From Propionibacterium sp. (GTDB lineage Bacteria; Actinomycetota; Actinomycetes; Propionibacteriales; Propionibacteriaceae), in assembly GCA_012719335.1 (NCBI GenBank), contig JAAYAO010000186.1, forward strand, positions 1-8,410: DNA of 8,410 nt, read 5' to 3'. Below the pieces are notes generated by a model that was not told the origin of the DNA, searched no databases, and worked only from the letters and a program-made list of their open reading frames with translations. This document shows positions 7,733-8,410 of the stretch, piece by piece (position 1 is the stretch's first letter; the number at the start of each line of letters is the position of its first letter). The translations under genes were made by a program, and so were the position numbers.

Positions 7733-8410
7733 TGTCCGCTCCCGTCCAGGTGTGGTTGGTAGTCGCGCGGCATCACCGGCAGTGGTGAGACCTCCACGAT
7801 GCCACCCTGGGTGCGCGGCAGCGTCAAGCGGAACTGGGCGCCCTGGCCGGGGCGTCCCCAGGCGTTCAGCCAGCCGCCGTGCAGGCGGGCGTCCTCCATC
7901 GAGATCGCCAAGCCGAGGCCCGACCCGCCCAGGGTGCGGGCCCGGGCGGTGTCCCCACGCCAGAACCGGTGGAAGACCTGGGTGACCTGGTTGGCCTGGA
8001 AGCCGACCCCGTGGTCGCGCACCGCGATCGCCACCCCGCGTTCGTCGCCGGCCACGTACACATCGATGGGTTTCTGTTCGCCGTGCTCGATCGCGTTGCT
8101 GATCAGGTTGCGCAGAATCCGTCGCACCCGCCGGGGATCGACCTCGGCGGTGACCGGCCCGGTGACCTGCAGACTGATCGGGGTGTTGTGTCGTTCGGCC
8201 AGCCCCGACAGGGCGTCGATCTCGGTCTGGGTCAGGTCGGCCAGGTCGATGGGTTCGGCCGCCAGCACCGCGGCTCCGGCGTCGAAGCGGCTGATCTCCA
8301 GCAGATCGTCCAGCAACGATTGGAACCGCTCCACCTCGTCGTGCAGCAGCTCGGCCGAACGGGCCATCAACGGGGGAAACTCGTCGCGGGAGTCGTAGAG
8401 CATCTCCGAG
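7729..8410 (-). CDS. mtrB: Sensor histidine kinase MtrB, C-terminal part (5' end beyond window)
   Basis: About 226 C-terminal residues are present; the frame stays open through the right edge, so the start, membrane segments, HAMP and phospho-accepting His lie outside. What remains is the end of the dimerisation helix (YDSRDEFPPLMARSAELL … LLDDLLEISRFDAGA, a close match to actinobacterial MtrB) and the full ATPase domain. Counting from the internal Met at 8403, the N-box is RRVRRILRNLISNAIEHGE (91–109), the G1 box DHGVGF (130–135), the F-box FHRFWRGD (144–151) and the G2 box GGSGLGLAI (159–167). No key residue is missing. MtrB phosphorylates MtrA, which controls cell division and cell-wall genes in Actinobacteria. 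It overlaps lpqB by 4 nt, indicating one operon; mtrA would be expected further right. Confidence 0.95.
   Translation of the reverse strand, partial: SEMLYDSRDEFPPLMARSAELLHDEVERFQSLLDDLLEISRFDAGAAVLAAEPIDLADLTQTEIDALSGLAERHNTPISLQVTGPVTAEVDPRRVRRILRNLISNAIEHGEQKPIDVYVAGDERGVAIAVRDHGVGFQANQVTQVFHRFWRGDTARARTLGGSGLGLAISMEDARLHGGWLNAWGRPGQGAQFRLTLPRTQGGIVEVSPLPVMPRDYQPHLDGSGQ

Noticed and set aside
7729..8403. The Met at 8403 as the start of a short histidine-kinase gene
   Set aside because: The frame continues upstream through the window edge with kinase-like sequence, and the dimerisation helix would be cut in half; it is the truncated end of full-length mtrB.

Overview
This is a high-GC chromosomal window from an actinobacterium. 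It contains the actinobacterial marker block mtrB–lpqB–comF, a long-form HPF, and an amtB–glnK–glnD nitrogen cluster. The nested GGTTTCGACA…GCTCAACC palindrome at 63–142 resembles intergenic repeats I recall from Propionibacteriaceae and related orders, but genus or species cannot be fixed from this window. Coding density is very high and every gene is a recognisable chromosomal housekeeping or regulatory gene, apart from one uncharacterised membrane protein. There is no sign of phage, IS element, CRISPR array, tRNA or rRNA.

Layout. 1–153: a strong terminator-like hairpin and a nested palindromic repeat lie downstream of hpf. 154–810 (minus): long ribosome hibernation promoting factor. 811–1057: the only sizeable intergenic region (247 bp), divergent between hpf and amtB, with a hairpin in the probable hpf leader and an 11-bp-period direct repeat that looks like a GlnR-type operator before amtB. 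1058–4506 (plus): amtB, glnK and glnD, tightly packed with a 4-nt overlap and then a 9-nt gap. 4546–5328 (plus): a two-TM protein of unknown function behind a small hairpin. 5319–8410 (minus): mtrB (5' end outside the window), lpqB and comF-like, overlapping by 4 nt and 1 nt, so probably one transcript. The comF-like gene and the unknown membrane gene converge and overlap tail to tail by 10 nt.

How the genes work together. AmtB admits ammonium. GlnK is a PII protein with Tyr51 in its T-loop; it should block AmtB when nitrogen is plentiful. GlnD should add and remove a nucleotide on GlnK. This GlnD stops right after its HD domain and lacks both C-terminal ACT domains, the usual glutamine sensors, so the logic of this circuit may differ from the textbook one. 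On the other strand, MtrB (sensor kinase) and LpqB (lipoprotein that modulates MtrB) form the MtrAB–LpqB envelope and cell-division pathway.

In mycobacteria the order mtrA–mtrB–lpqB–comF-like–hpf–secA is contiguous on one strand. Here the nitrogen cluster plus the unknown membrane gene sits, in opposite orientation, exactly between comF and hpf. I see no wholly new system. The points most worth following are the ACT-less GlnD, the nitrogen block interrupting conserved synteny, and the structured divergent intergenic region.
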